Below are positions 34,676 through 43,420 of a stretch of DNA of 64,000 nt, piece after piece. This DNA comes from an uncultured Latescibacterota bacterium. GTDB taxonomy: Bacteria; Latescibacterota; UBA2968; UBA8231. The stretch spans positions 2,170,001 to 2,234,000 of the forward strand of contig OX638377.1 of the NCBI GenBank assembly GCA_951813615.1, in the 5' to 3' direction. The translations under genes and the position numbers were made by a program. Within the stretch, counting starts at the first letter, position 1. Every line of letters starts with the position of its first letter. The notes below the pieces were generated by a model that ran no database searches, was not told where the DNA came from, and saw only the letters and a program-made list of their open reading frames with translations.

Positions 34676-35740
34676 ATGCGTCCAGCATCCAAGCGATTTC
34701 TCGTCGATCTACTCAGTGCTCCCGGTCCTTCGGGGTACGAAGGGCCAGTGCGGGCGGTGTGGAAGGACGCGGTGGCAAAGTACGCCGACCGCGTCGAGGT
34801 CGATGTCCACGGCAATACCATTGGCGTCCACAACGAAGCCGGCGGCCCCAAGATCATGTTCGCCGGTCATGCCGACGAGTTGGGTTTCCAGATCGTTTAC
34901 ATCGACGACAAGGGCTATCTGTATTTTGACACTATCGGCGGTTTTGACTTGCAGATCGTGCCGGGCCGCAAGGTGCGCATCCACACAGCGCAAGGGTCGG
35001 TCTTGGGCGTGTTGGGCAAAAAGCCCATTCACCTGATGAAGGCAGCGGATCGGACCAAAGTGCCGGACAAACACGACTTGTGGATCGATATCGGCGCAGC
35101 CGACGCGGACGAGGCGCGGCAACTGGTGGCTATCGGCGATCCGGGGACCTACGACGCCAACTTTGAGGAACTGCGCAACGGGTTGGTGGTGTCGCGGGGG
35201 ATCGACAATAAGGCTGGTGCTTGGGTGGTCGCTGAGGCGCTGCGGCGGGTCAGCCGCGCCAAGCGCAAGTGCCGCGCCGCGGTATATGCGGTGGCTACCG
35301 CGCAGGAGGAAGTGGGGCTGCGGGGAGCTAAGACCAGCGCCTACGGAATTGATCCGCTGGTGGGTATTGCCGTGGATGTTACGTGGGCAACGGACCATCC
35401 AGATATCGATAAGCGCCAAGTCGGCGAGTGCAAGCTGGGCGGGGGGCCGGTCATTTTGCGCGGGGCCAACGCCAACCCAGTCGTGTCCGAGCGGCTGGTA
35501 CAGGTGGCAGAAAAGAAGAAAATTCCCTATCAAATCCAAGCCGAGCCAGGAGGCACGGGCACGGACGCCAACGCCATCCAGCTCAGTCGGGCCGGGGTGG
35601 CCACCGGCTTGGTCAGCGTGCCGCAGCGCTACATGCACACGCCGGTTGAGATCGCGTCTTGGGCTGACTTGGACCACACCGCACAGCTATTGGCGGAGTT
35701 TGCGCTGACCGTCGATGGAAAGACGAGTTTTATACCATGA
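34676..35740 (+). CDS. M42-family metallopeptidase (FrvX-like aminopeptidase)
   Basis: A 354-residue cytoplasmic dinuclear-metal peptidase. FAGHADELGFQI supplies the first His and Asp. RGIDNKAGAWVV has the bridging Asp, and ATAQEEVGLRGA the catalytic Glu-Glu pair. VDVTWATDHPDI carries an Asp ligand, and QRYMHTPVEIAS the final His. All ligands of M42 enzymes are present. Members are tetrahedral dodecameric aminopeptidases; some were annotated as endoglucanases. ATG at 34676 follows AAAGGAG with a 9-bp gap from the symporter. The stop overlaps the next start by 4 bases (ATGA), so it is cotranscribed with the dehydratase. Confidence 0.9.
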   Translation: MRPASKRFLVDLLSAPGPSGYEGPVRAVWKDAVAKYADRVEVDVHGNTIGVHNEAGGPKIMFAGHADELGFQIVYIDDKGYLYFDTIGGFDLQIVPGRKVRIHTAQGSVLGVLGKKPIHLMKAADRTKVPDKHDLWIDIGAADADEARQLVAIGDPGTYDANFEELRNGLVVSRGIDNKAGAWVVAEALRRVSRAKRKCRAAVYAVATAQEEVGLRGAKTSAYGIDPLVGIAVDVTWATDHPDIDKRQVGECKLGGGPVILRGANANPVVSERLVQVAEKKKIPYQIQAEPGGTGTDANAIQLSRAGVATGLVSVPQRYMHTPVEIASWADLDHTAQLLAEFALTVDGKTSFIP

Positions 35741-36843
35741 AAATAACGTCTGTCGATATTTGGACCGTAGTGGTGCCGACGATCCCCGGTCGGGTGCACA
35801 GCCCGGAATGGGTTGCAGAAACCGGGTGGGACCAAGTGCCCAAGCACATTGTGCGCCTGAATACGGATACTGAGCTAGTGGGCTTGGGCGAGACCGGCCG
35901 CGGCGTGCCGATAGAACAGGTCCGGGAAGGGACAGCCCAGCTTTTGAGCAAAGACCCCGAGCAACTGACCTTGCAGGATATTTTTGCTGATCGGCACGAC
36001 GGTACGGAGGAACTGCCGACGGTGGGAACTGGGCCGGCGTACGACGCCTTTGAGATGGCGATTTTTGACTTGGTAGGCAAGGCTCGTCAGGTTCCGGTAC
36101 ACGCGCTGCTAGGCGGCGCAGTGCGCGATCGGGTGCGCGCCGACTACTGGATGGGGCACCAGACGCCGGAAGACGGCAAGCGGGCGGTCGAGCGGGCGCT
36201 TGAGCACGGGTTCAAAGGCGTCAAGATCAAGTGCAAGATCGAGGAGCCGATGGTCGAAAGGCTCCAGGCCATGCGCGAGGTGGGCGGCGTGGATTTCAAG
36301 GTGACGGTCGATCCCAACGAGCGCTTCCACACGGCCGAGCAGACCATCGAGTTGGCGCAGCAGCTAGAGGCCGTGGGCAATGTCGAGGTCTTTGAGGACC
36401 CCATCCCTAAGTCCGATTTGGAAGGCTATATCCAGATCCACGAGGCCATCAACCTACCGGTGGCCATGCACGTGGGAAGCGGGCCGCAGATTATCCGCGC
36501 CATCAAGGCCGAGGTCGTCGATTGTTTTAACTTGGGTGGCAGTCTCGTGGGCTTTCAGAAGAACGCGGCGGTTGCCGCAGCTGCGGGATTGCGTTGCTGG
36601 CATGGCTCGGGCAACGACTTGGGCATTGTCGATACCTCGTATGTCCACGCGGCTGCGGCTGCGCCCAACTGCACGATGGCCTCGGATTTTGTCGGGAGCT
36701 GGACTCGCGAAGACGACCTGATCGTCGAGCCGATCCCTTTTGTCGATGGGTACGTGCCCACGCCCATGCAGCCGGGGTTGGGCTGCGTACTGGACGAAAA
36801 AGCTTTGGAACGCTACGTTCGGGGAAGCGAAACTGCTTCTTGA
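35737..36843 (+). CDS. Enolase-superfamily protein with altered third metal ligand (MHV variant)
   Basis: A 368-residue enolase-superfamily member. FKGVKIKCKIE holds the KxK-type catalytic lysines, KVTVDPNERFH the first metal Asp and VEVFEDPIPK the second (Glu). The expected third Glu is missing: the barrel segment reads LPVAMHVGSGPQIIRA, with Met-His-Val where others have GE. The same variant occurs in the protein encoded at 3575-4798, so it seems a genuine subgroup. RCWHGSGNDLGI resembles the catalytic-His strand. ATG at 35737 overlaps the peptidase stop (ATGA). Likely a sugar-acid or amino-acid-derivative lyase or epimerase, perhaps dipeptide-epimerase-like given the peptidase neighbour; reaction uncertain. 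Confidence 0.8.
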   Translation: MKITSVDIWTVVVPTIPGRVHSPEWVAETGWDQVPKHIVRLNTDTELVGLGETGRGVPIEQVREGTAQLLSKDPEQLTLQDIFADRHDGTEELPTVGTGPAYDAFEMAIFDLVGKARQVPVHALLGGAVRDRVRADYWMGHQTPEDGKRAVERALEHGFKGVKIKCKIEEPMVERLQAMREVGGVDFKVTVDPNERFHTAEQTIELAQQLEAVGNVEVFEDPIPKSDLEGYIQIHEAINLPVAMHVGSGPQIIRAIKAEVVDCFNLGGSLVGFQKNAAVAAAAGLRCWHGSGNDLGIVDTSYVHAAAAAPNCTMASDFVGSWTREDDLIVEPIPFVDGYVPTPMQPGLGCVLDEKALERYVRGSETAS

Positions 36844-36919
36844 GCGAGGCAACTATTTACCATCCTGTGCGTCGGGCACGGCTTGGCGCACTTAATTCCT
36901 TTTGGAGGAGGATAGTATT

Positions 36920-37444
36920 ATGCGCAAATGGCTGGATAAAACCACGGCCTTGGTCCTGTGCGGTGCTCTGGTGCTGGTCGCCTGTGGTGGCGACGACGAC
37001 GATGCCGCGCCCGTGGAGCCCGAGCCGGTGGCGGCTGAGCTAACGCCCGAAGTCATTGGCTTATATGGCACGCTGGTCAACACTTTTACGAATATCTTCT
37101 TCGCCGCGCTGATCCCGGGTACGACGTCGGTGCCGGGGGAAGGCGGCGGCTCGGTGGAGATCGCCGGCAACGATTGGACGTTGCAGGATTATTCGCCCGA
37201 TGGCGCGTTGATCGCCAACGGTGCCTTGAACATCGACCTGACGCAGGATCCCATTCCGATGAGCGGGGAGGTTACCCTTTCTGGATCGCATGAGGCCGAG
37301 TTGATACTCGATATGCAGCTTTCGGTTGGAGCCGACGGCCTTTCTGCTACCGGGATGATAACCATTAACGGCGCAGAATTTGATGTCGCCGAAGTCTCGG
37401 CTGCTGCTGCCGCTGCTGCCGAAGCTGCCGCTGCTGCTGGATAA
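36920..37444 (+). CDS. Lipoprotein of unknown function with alanine-rich tail
   Basis: A 174-residue lipoprotein. The signal peptide MRKWLDKTTALVLCGALVLV ends at lipobox LVAC, followed by GGDDDDAAP, an acidic residue set at the +2 side typical of outer-membrane-sorted or surface lipoproteins in FCB bacteria. The body has no recognised domain. The last 17 residues are almost all alanine (AEVSAAAAAAAEAAAAAG). ATG at 36920 is preceded by GGAGGAGGA. It is 76 bases after the dehydratase and 6 bases before another lipoprotein and a TonB receptor, suggesting a role in the same surface uptake complex. Function unknown. Confidence 0.7.
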   Translation: MRKWLDKTTALVLCGALVLVACGGDDDDAAPVEPEPVAAELTPEVIGLYGTLVNTFTNIFFAALIPGTTSVPGEGGGSVEIAGNDWTLQDYSPDGALIANGALNIDLTQDPIPMSGEVTLSGSHEAELILDMQLSVGADGLSATGMITINGAEFDVAEVSAAAAAAAEAAAAAG

Positions 37445-37450
37445 CAGGCC

Positions 37451-37963
37451 GTGCGGCTTTGGTGTTTGGTCGCAGCCCTAGTCTTGTGCTGGGGCTGCGA
37501 CCGCGGTCTCGATGCCGAGGCCACTGGGCAGACCGGGATCGCTGGCCGGCTACACTTTGTCGGCGAGTGGCCCGAGAATGTGGGGCAGGTGGCCGTGGCC
37601 GTCTATCGCGAGCCACCTGCTTCGCTGGCCGATTTTTTTCGCATCAACGGCTGGGACACTGAGGTCGCGCTCAGGGTTGAGTCGTACGACTATTTCGTCC
37701 CCTTAGATGGGGAAGGCGTATATCAGTGGATTGTCGTGGCTTGGCGCCAAGAGGACCAGTTCTGGGATCTTACCTCGCTTTTGGGCTGCTATTACCTGCC
37801 TGGAGCCGACCTCCCCGCGTCGGTGGAAGTCGGCCCTGGAGAGGTAGCTACCGATATTGACATTGAGGTCAACTTCGCTGTATTGGACCATGAGACCGAG
37901 CTTAGCACTGCTCTATGCGAGCGCGCTTTGCCTGCTGAATTGCTGGCCGAGCTCGGCCGCTGA
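37451..37963 (+). CDS. Lipoprotein of unknown function preceding TonB receptor
   Basis: A 170-residue lipoprotein with signal MRLWCLVAALVLCWGC (lipobox LCWGC) and then DRGLDAEA. The body GIAGRLHFVGEWPENVGQVA, with later YQWIVVAWRQ and VATDIDIEVNF, looks like a single beta-sandwich similar to small carbohydrate-handling or carboxypeptidase-regulatory-like domains, but I cannot name a family. GTG start at 37451, 6 bases after the preceding lipoprotein. Its 3' end overlaps the TonB receptor start by about 74 bases in another frame, so the genes are translationally linked. Probable periplasmic or outer-membrane partner of that receptor. Confidence 0.65.
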   Translation: MRLWCLVAALVLCWGCDRGLDAEATGQTGIAGRLHFVGEWPENVGQVAVAVYREPPASLADFFRINGWDTEVALRVESYDYFVPLDGEGVYQWIVVAWRQEDQFWDLTSLLGCYYLPGADLPASVEVGPGEVATDIDIEVNFAVLDHETELSTALCERALPAELLAELGR

Positions 37964-40142
37964 TATAGTCGTCCGCGTCTTCGACGCCAGCGACCAAACC
38001 CCACTGCCCGGCGCGACGTTGGCGGTGCTGGGGACGGAATTTGGGGGATACGCCAACGAAGAGGGCTACTGCCGAGTCGAGGGCTTGCCGCCCGGCCAAT
38101 ACGATCTGCTTTGTTCGCATATTGGCTATCGCTCGCACACCCTGCGCGGCGTTGCGCCCGGGGAGGAGGAGCGCGTCGTCGCCCTCGAACCTACGGCTGT
38201 CGAAGTTCCCGAGCTAGTCGTCTCTGCTGCCCGCCGCTCTCAGACCTTTGCTCAAGCTCCCATTAGTATCTCAGTAGCCGATGCCGAGCGCATCGCCGAT
38301 CACAACGCCTTCTCGCTGACAGGCCCCCTGCGCTATGTCTCGGGTATCAGTCAAGTAGGTAGCCAGCCCGTAGTGCGCGGGTCGAGCGGCTACAGTCGCG
38401 GCACGGGCAGTCGGCTGCTGATGTTGGTGGATGGATTCCCAATGCTGTCGTCGGACATAGGCGACATCAAGTGGGATGCCGTGCCCCTGCAGCAAGTCGA
38501 GCGCGTGGAGGTGGTCAAAGGAGCTGGCTCGGCTCTGTACGGTACGGGGGCTTTGGGCGGAGTAATCAACGTGCTCACCCGCGATCCGGCGCGTGAGCCG
38601 GGCACCCGCTTTCGGCTGCTCAGCGGGCTGTATAGCCAGCCGGCGTATAGCCAGTGGCGCTGGCGCGAGTCCTCGATGCACTTTGTCGGGTTTGACTTGA
38701 GTCACAATCGAGTCTTGGGCCGGACCGGCTTGGCGCTGAATGGGGGCCACAACCGGGGCACGGGGTACCACCAAAATGGCGATAGCCGCCGCTACCACCT
38801 ATACGCCAAGGCCGTGCATCGCTTTTCGCCGACGAGCTATTGGCGCGTGATGGGCAACTGGGCTCTGGACGACCACGGGGTTTTCATCCAGTGGCGCGAC
38901 CGCAGCCATCCGCTGGCTGTGCCCGAAAACGACGCACCGGCCCATACCCTCTCGTGGAAGCTGCATCTCAATTCCGAGTATTATCGATTGGTACACAGCG
39001 ATTTGGGCTACCGGCTCAAGCTGGGGTATTACCGCACGGATTTTGCCAACAACGCGGCGGCTGGAGGCTTGGCTTCGGCTGGTCACAAAATTTCGGGCGA
39101 AGGTCAGTTCGACTACACGGGATTGAGCGGTTGGAATTGGACGCTGGGGCTGGCCTCAATAGCTGATCTGGTGCGCTCGCCTAGCGATTTTCTCGGCGTG
39201 CGCTCCCTGATGACCGTTTCTGGCTACGCCCAAGGCGTGTACGAAATCAGTCCGCTGGCTGAGTGGACGGTTGGGTTGCGCTACGACTGGAGTCGGCTCT
39301 CCGAGGCCTCTGGATTGGCAGAAGGGCCGTGCGGGGTACCGTCGGTCGCGAGCAAAAGCACCGGGGAATTTAGTCCCCAGACCGGCTTTTCCTACCGGCT
39401 GTCGGAGACGACCGCGCTGCGAGCTTCGCTCGGTCGGGGCTTTCGCGTGCCTGCGGTGATTGAAGTCTTTTCCCAAGCCGAGGCCTCTGGTATCCGCGTC
39501 TGCCCCAACCCCGCCTTGGATCCCGAGCGGGCTTGGTCTAGCGAGGTGGGGGTCAAACAGGAACTGGCGAAGTGGTTGGCCTTGGATATGGCGCTGTTTT
39601 GGAACGAATACCGAGGATTCATTGAGGCGCGTCCAGACCCCTATGCTGGAGGGACTGTGCCCATAGCCCGCTTTCTGAACTTGGCACAGGCACGGGTCGG
39701 TGGGTTTGAAAGCGAGCTCTTGGTCGCCTTGCCGTTGGGCCTAGGGGCTAGGGCGGCTTATACCTTGGTCGATGGCGTGGAATTTCTCGATGCAGATCAA
39801 GTGTTGCCGCCTTATTGCCACGGCGACTACGGCGATCAGGCACCGCTGCCTTACCGGTCACGCCACGTCCTCAATCTGGGTCTCCAAGGGAAACGCGGCC
39901 CCACGAGCGGGCGGGTAAACTTCCAATACCTCAGCCGTTTTGAACGGGTATCCGGCCTCTTTGCCGAGTGCGGGCGCGACTATGTGCCCATCTACTTGCT
40001 CGATGTGCAGTTGAGCCACAAGCTAGGCCCCTTGCGGGTCAACCTGCGAGTGGACAACGCGCTGCAGTATTACTACGCGACGATCGAGCGCAAAATACGC
40101 CCCTTGCGTCGTATCTCCTTGAGCGTGGATGGTGCGCTCTAA
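37890..40142 (+). CDS. TonB-dependent outer-membrane receptor
   Basis: A 750-residue receptor. Signal peptide MRPSLALLYASALCLLNCWP, then a carboxypeptidase-regulatory-like domain (about 25-110: RVFDASDQTPLPGATLAVLG, YRSHTLRGVAPGEEE). The plug follows (about 115-225), with VERVEVVKGAGSALYGTGAL and GVINVLTRDP. The rest is a 22-strand-type barrel ending VDGAL, though the last residue is not the usual Phe. FRVPAVIEVFS and LDPERAWSSEVGVK are typical barrel motifs. The regulatory N-domain is common in Bacteroidetes-like receptors. ATG at 37890 is chosen for the signal peptide; it overlaps the upstream lipoprotein. It imports a large ligand such as a siderophore, vitamin or oligosaccharide; the GHMP kinase downstream points to a sugar. 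Confidence 0.9.
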   Translation: MRPSLALLYASALCLLNCWPSSAADIVVRVFDASDQTPLPGATLAVLGTEFGGYANEEGYCRVEGLPPGQYDLLCSHIGYRSHTLRGVAPGEEERVVALEPTAVEVPELVVSAARRSQTFAQAPISISVADAERIADHNAFSLTGPLRYVSGISQVGSQPVVRGSSGYSRGTGSRLLMLVDGFPMLSSDIGDIKWDAVPLQQVERVEVVKGAGSALYGTGALGGVINVLTRDPAREPGTRFRLLSGLYSQPAYSQWRWRESSMHFVGFDLSHNRVLGRTGLALNGGHNRGTGYHQNGDSRRYHLYAKAVHRFSPTSYWRVMGNWALDDHGVFIQWRDRSHPLAVPENDAPAHTLSWKLHLNSEYYRLVHSDLGYRLKLGYYRTDFANNAAAGGLASAGHKISGEGQFDYTGLSGWNWTLGLASIADLVRSPSDFLGVRSLMTVSGYAQGVYEISPLAEWTVGLRYDWSRLSEASGLAEGPCGVPSVASKSTGEFSPQTGFSYRLSETTALRASLGRGFRVPAVIEVFSQAEASGIRVCPNPALDPERAWSSEVGVKQELAKWLALDMALFWNEYRGFIEARPDPYAGGTVPIARFLNLAQARVGGFESELLVALPLGLGARAAYTLVDGVEFLDADQVLPPYCHGDYGDQAPLPYRSRHVLNLGLQGKRGPTSGRVNFQYLSRFERVSGLFAECGRDYVPIYLLDVQLSHKLGPLRVNLRVDNALQYYYATIERKIRPLRRISLSVDGAL

Positions 40143-41835
40143 TAATCCCTATACAGCTAGTCTAACTCAGTGGCAGGCCGCCATTGAGCAGGGCCGCTTC
40201 GACGGCGAGTTCGGGAGAATCTACGGGCGGGAGCAGGTGGCGGCTTGGCGGGCCAATTACTTGGAAGCCCTGCGGCACTTTGCCGCTCGTTACGGCAGCG
40301 GGGGCCACTTGGTCGTGGCGCGCTGTCCCGGACAGATGAATGTCATGGGCATGCACATCGACTACGGAGGCATGCCCTCGGTGCGGATGGCGGTGCGCGG
40401 CGCGGATACATTGGTGGTGGCGCGGGCGGCTGTCAGTCGTCGAGTGCGGATCGCCAGTTTTTTGCGCAGCCTGAGTGCGGCAGCAGATCGCTTCGCGCCC
40501 ATCGAACTCGACTTGGAGATGATTCTTCCGAAGGCCCACGTGGCCGAGCGGCAGGCGCTGATGGACTACGCCGGCCAAGTTTGCCGCCAGCGATTGGAGT
40601 GCACGGGTAGTGCCTTGGCTCGCGATTGGTCGGTGCTGGTGGAGGGTCAGCTCGTGTACTTGGAGAGTTATTTCCGCGATCGCGTGGCCTTGGGAGGCTT
40701 CGACGGGCTGGTGTGGAGCAGTGTCTCGCCCAGCGGGGGTATGAGCTCGTCCTCAGCGCTGGTGGTGGCGACGGCACTGGCGACGATGGGGGTGCATGGA
40801 TTGGTGCCGCGCCGCGATATGCCCGAAGCGGATTTGGTCGATGGGCTGGGCACCTCGGAGTGGATGCGCGGCACTCGCGGAGGTACGGCTGATCACGGAG
40901 GGATGATCTTGGGACGGGCGGGCAAGCTGGTCGGCGTCGGCGTCTTTCCGGCCCGCGTGCAAGGCGAGGCTGCGTTGCCCGACGAGTATGCAGCCTTAGT
41001 GCTCGACAGCGGCGTCGTGCGCGAATACGACGAGGCCGTCAAGGAAGAGACGGTCATCGCCTATCCGCTCGGCGCGTTTATCGCCCGCGAGTTGATTTTG
41101 CCTCGGTTGGGCAAAAGCCACGCCGTGTGCGAGCGCATCCGCTATCTGCGGGATATTGCGCCTGAGTCGCTGGAGTTGTCCCTGGCGGAGCTGTACCGGG
41201 TCTTGGGCCAGTTGCCTCGGCAGACTAGTCTAGCGCAACTAGCCGCCGAAGCGCAAGCAGCCGGAGTCGGGGCGCATTTCGATGCCATGTGCCAGCGGGA
41301 GGTCGCCGGCAAGTTCCAACTCCTAGCCGAGGACACGCCGTTGTTTATTCGCCGACGCTGTGTTTATGGCTTGGCCGAGCAGGACCGAGTGGCCGGTATG
41401 GTCGAATACCTCAATGCGGGCGATATGGCCACGGCTTTGGAACTGATCCGCATTTCGCACGACGGCGATCTGGACCGGGAAGTCGAAGACGAGGTCTTGG
41501 CGCAGCTTGTAGAGCGGGCCGAGCGCGGGGAAGAGCGAGCGCAACTGCGCTTTTTGCCAGGGGGCTACGGGCGGATGACGCCGGCTTATGATCGGACTGT
41601 GCGGGTGGTCAATCGGTTCCTCGCCGCCGAGGGCCCAACGGCGGGGGCTGTGCAGAGGCTGGGCGCTGGCTGGGGCGGCAACATCGGCGGGCTAGTTCAC
41701 CGTACGTTCGTCGATGGGGAACGCCGCGCTGCGTTTGCAGAGATGTTGCGAACTGAGTTGGGCCATGAGCCGGAGCTAGCCGTGGCCGTGCCCGGCGAAG
41801 GAGCCGGTTTGCTCGCCGCGCCCCAAGGAGATTGA
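40129..41835 (+). CDS. GHMP-family sugar kinase (galactokinase-like, unusually long)
   Basis: A 568-residue kinase. ARCPGQMNVMGMHIDYGG corresponds to the galactokinase substrate signature GRxNxxGEHxDY. SVSPSGGMSSSSALVVATAL is the GHMP ATP-binding loop PxxGLSSSA, and QRLGAGWGGNIGGL is the third GHMP motif. Typical galactokinases are about 380 residues; the extra length sits in an N-terminal extension (about 60) and an insert around 300-450. Predicted to phosphorylate a sugar at C1. ATG at 40129 overlaps the receptor stop by 14 bases (GTG at 40132 also possible). The CoA-transferase starts one base after its stop. Confidence 0.8.
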   Translation: MVRSNNPYTASLTQWQAAIEQGRFDGEFGRIYGREQVAAWRANYLEALRHFAARYGSGGHLVVARCPGQMNVMGMHIDYGGMPSVRMAVRGADTLVVARAAVSRRVRIASFLRSLSAAADRFAPIELDLEMILPKAHVAERQALMDYAGQVCRQRLECTGSALARDWSVLVEGQLVYLESYFRDRVALGGFDGLVWSSVSPSGGMSSSSALVVATALATMGVHGLVPRRDMPEADLVDGLGTSEWMRGTRGGTADHGGMILGRAGKLVGVGVFPARVQGEAALPDEYAALVLDSGVVREYDEAVKEETVIAYPLGAFIARELILPRLGKSHAVCERIRYLRDIAPESLELSLAELYRVLGQLPRQTSLAQLAAEAQAAGVGAHFDAMCQREVAGKFQLLAEDTPLFIRRRCVYGLAEQDRVAGMVEYLNAGDMATALELIRISHDGDLDREVEDEVLAQLVERAERGEERAQLRFLPGGYGRMTPAYDRTVRVVNRFLAAEGPTAGAVQRLGAGWGGNIGGLVHRTFVDGERRAAFAEMLRTELGHEPELAVAVPGEGAGLLAAPQGD

Positions 41836-41836
41836 G

Positions 41837-43024
41837 ATGGAACATTTATTGGATGGCGTGCGGGTGCTCGACTTGACGCGGGTGTTGGCCGGGCCGTACG
41901 CGTCCATGGTGTTGGCTGATTTGGGTGCGGAAGTGATCAAGGTAGAGTTGCCGGGTACGGGAGATGAAGCGCGGGGGTTTGGGCCGTTCCAAAACGGCGA
42001 GAGCGCGTACTTTGCCAGCGTCAACCGAGGCAAGAAGAGCGCGACGATTGACTTGCGGCAGGCTCAGGGCCAGGACTTGGCGCGGCGTTTGGCTGGCGAG
42101 TGCGACGTGTTGATTGAGAATTTTCGTCCCGGCAGCATGGACCGCTTTGGATTGGGATACGCGGATCTGCACGCGCTGTATCCGCGCTTGGTGTACGCGT
42201 CGATTTCGGGTTTTGGCCAGACCGGACCGTACGCGCAGCGGCCCGCGTACGACGTGCTCATTCAGGCGATGGGGGGGCTGGCCAGCATCACCGGGCAGCC
42301 CGATGGTCCGCCGGTGCGGGTCGGCTCGTCGATTGCCGACTTGAGTGCGGCGCTCTTTGGGGCGATTGGCATCCTCGCGGCCTTAGAGCGGGCGCGGCGC
42401 ACCGGCGAGGGGCAGCAAGTCGATATTTCCATGCTTGACTGTCAGGTGGCGCTGCTGGAAAACGCCCTTGCCCGCTACGCCGTATCCGGCGAAGTGCCCC
42501 GGCCGCTCGGGTCGCGGCATCCGGCCATTACTCCTTTCCAGTTCTTCGCCGCCCGCGATGGGCACATCGTCATTGCAGCAGGCAACGACCGGCTCTGGCG
42601 TCAGTTCTGCGACGCCTTGGGCCTCGGCGCGTTGGCTGACGATCCGCGCTTTGCCAGTAATGCGCTGCGCACGGAGAATCACGCGGCATTGGAGCCGATT
42701 TTGGAGCGGGTGCTAGCCGAGAAAACTGTTGATGAATGGTGTGATATACTAGCCGCGGTCGGTGTGCCGAGCGGACCGTTGTGCGATGTGGGGCAGGTTT
42801 TTGGCGACGAGCAGGTGGCGGCTCGGAATATGATCGTCGAACTGGAGCATCCGGTCGCGGGCCGACAGACGGTGCCCAACTCACCGTTGCGGTTTTCCGC
42901 GACACCGGTCGAGCTGCGCGGGCCAGCGCCCTTGCTGGGACAGCATACCGAGGAGGTCTTAAGCGGCGTTTTGGGGCTGACGGAAGGGGAGATGGAGGCG
43001 TTGCGGGATGAGGGGGTGATATAG
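41837..43024 (+). CDS. Class III CoA-transferase (CaiB/BaiF family)
   Basis: A 395-residue family III CoA-transferase. GVRVLDLTRVLAGPYASM and LGAEVIKVELPGTGDEAR open the Rossmann-like part. FASVNRGKKSATIDL and IENFRPGSMDRFGL are signature blocks. VDISMLDCQVALLENA contains the catalytic Asp, which forms the acyl anhydride. It transfers CoA between carboxylic acids (formyl-, succinyl-, carnitine-type); the acid is unknown. ATG at 41837 follows AAGGAGATTGAG and is one base past the GHMP kinase stop. Last intact gene of the run starting at 32973; an Uma2 remnant follows immediately. Confidence 0.9.
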   Translation: MEHLLDGVRVLDLTRVLAGPYASMVLADLGAEVIKVELPGTGDEARGFGPFQNGESAYFASVNRGKKSATIDLRQAQGQDLARRLAGECDVLIENFRPGSMDRFGLGYADLHALYPRLVYASISGFGQTGPYAQRPAYDVLIQAMGGLASITGQPDGPPVRVGSSIADLSAALFGAIGILAALERARRTGEGQQVDISMLDCQVALLENALARYAVSGEVPRPLGSRHPAITPFQFFAARDGHIVIAAGNDRLWRQFCDALGLGALADDPRFASNALRTENHAALEPILERVLAEKTVDEWCDILAAVGVPSGPLCDVGQVFGDEQVAARNMIVELEHPVAGRQTVPNSPLRFSATPVELRGPAPLLGQHTEEVLSGVLGLTEGEMEALRDEGVI

Positions 43025-43316
43025 ATGACCGCCGCCGAGCTGCTGGCGATGCCGCACAATGGCTATCGCTACGAACTCGTACAAGGCGAATTGCGCCAGA
43101 TGGAATTCGCCAAATGATCGCGATAGCGAGATATAAGAAAAAGTGTCCGACTGGCTGCGGGCAGGAACGCAGATGGTCGTTGTGATCGACCCTCACCAAC
43201 GTACCGCAACGATTTACCGCTCATTTGACGATATTTGCATTCTCACCGAAGGCGACATGCTCGACGGCGGCGATGTGGTGCTTGGGTGGAAAATGCCGCT
43301 TGCAGATATATTCTAA
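43025..43316 (+). pseudogene. Uma2-family (DUF820) endonuclease remnant with large internal deletion
   Basis: Two pieces of one gene. 43025-43117 encodes MTAAELLAMPHNGYRYELVQ plus about ten residues, the normal Uma2 N-terminus, then a stop. From about 43137 another frame encodes EKVSDWLRAGTQMVVVIDPH and, later, LTEGDMLDGGDVVLGWKMPL ADIF to TAA at 43316, the normal Uma2 C-terminus. The middle, about 100 residues including the PD-(D/E)XK core, is missing. Starts directly after the CoA-transferase stop (0-base gap). A decayed copy, not expected to give a functional protein. Confidence 0.8.
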
Positions 43317-43356
43317 CGGCCCGGGTAGCTCGGGAGTTTGGTGCTACACAATACGA

Positions 43357-43395
43357 GGGCGGTCAGCTCAGTATATGGAGATGGCCGCCCTTTTT
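43357..43395 (+). terminator. Rho-independent terminator hairpin (left copy of a repeated hairpin)
   Basis: Stem GGGCGGTCAGCTC (43357-43369) pairs with GAGATGGCCGCCC (43378-43390), with one G-U pair and one mismatch, loop of 8, then TTTTT. Oriented to end plus-strand transcripts from the run that finishes at 43024. The right arm and T-run (GAGATGGCCGCCCTTTTTGT) recur exactly at 47325, beyond the DprA-like and RecQ-like genes. Confidence 0.8.
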
Positions 43396-43420
43396 GTTGT
43401 CAATCCTCTAGTAAGCAAGC

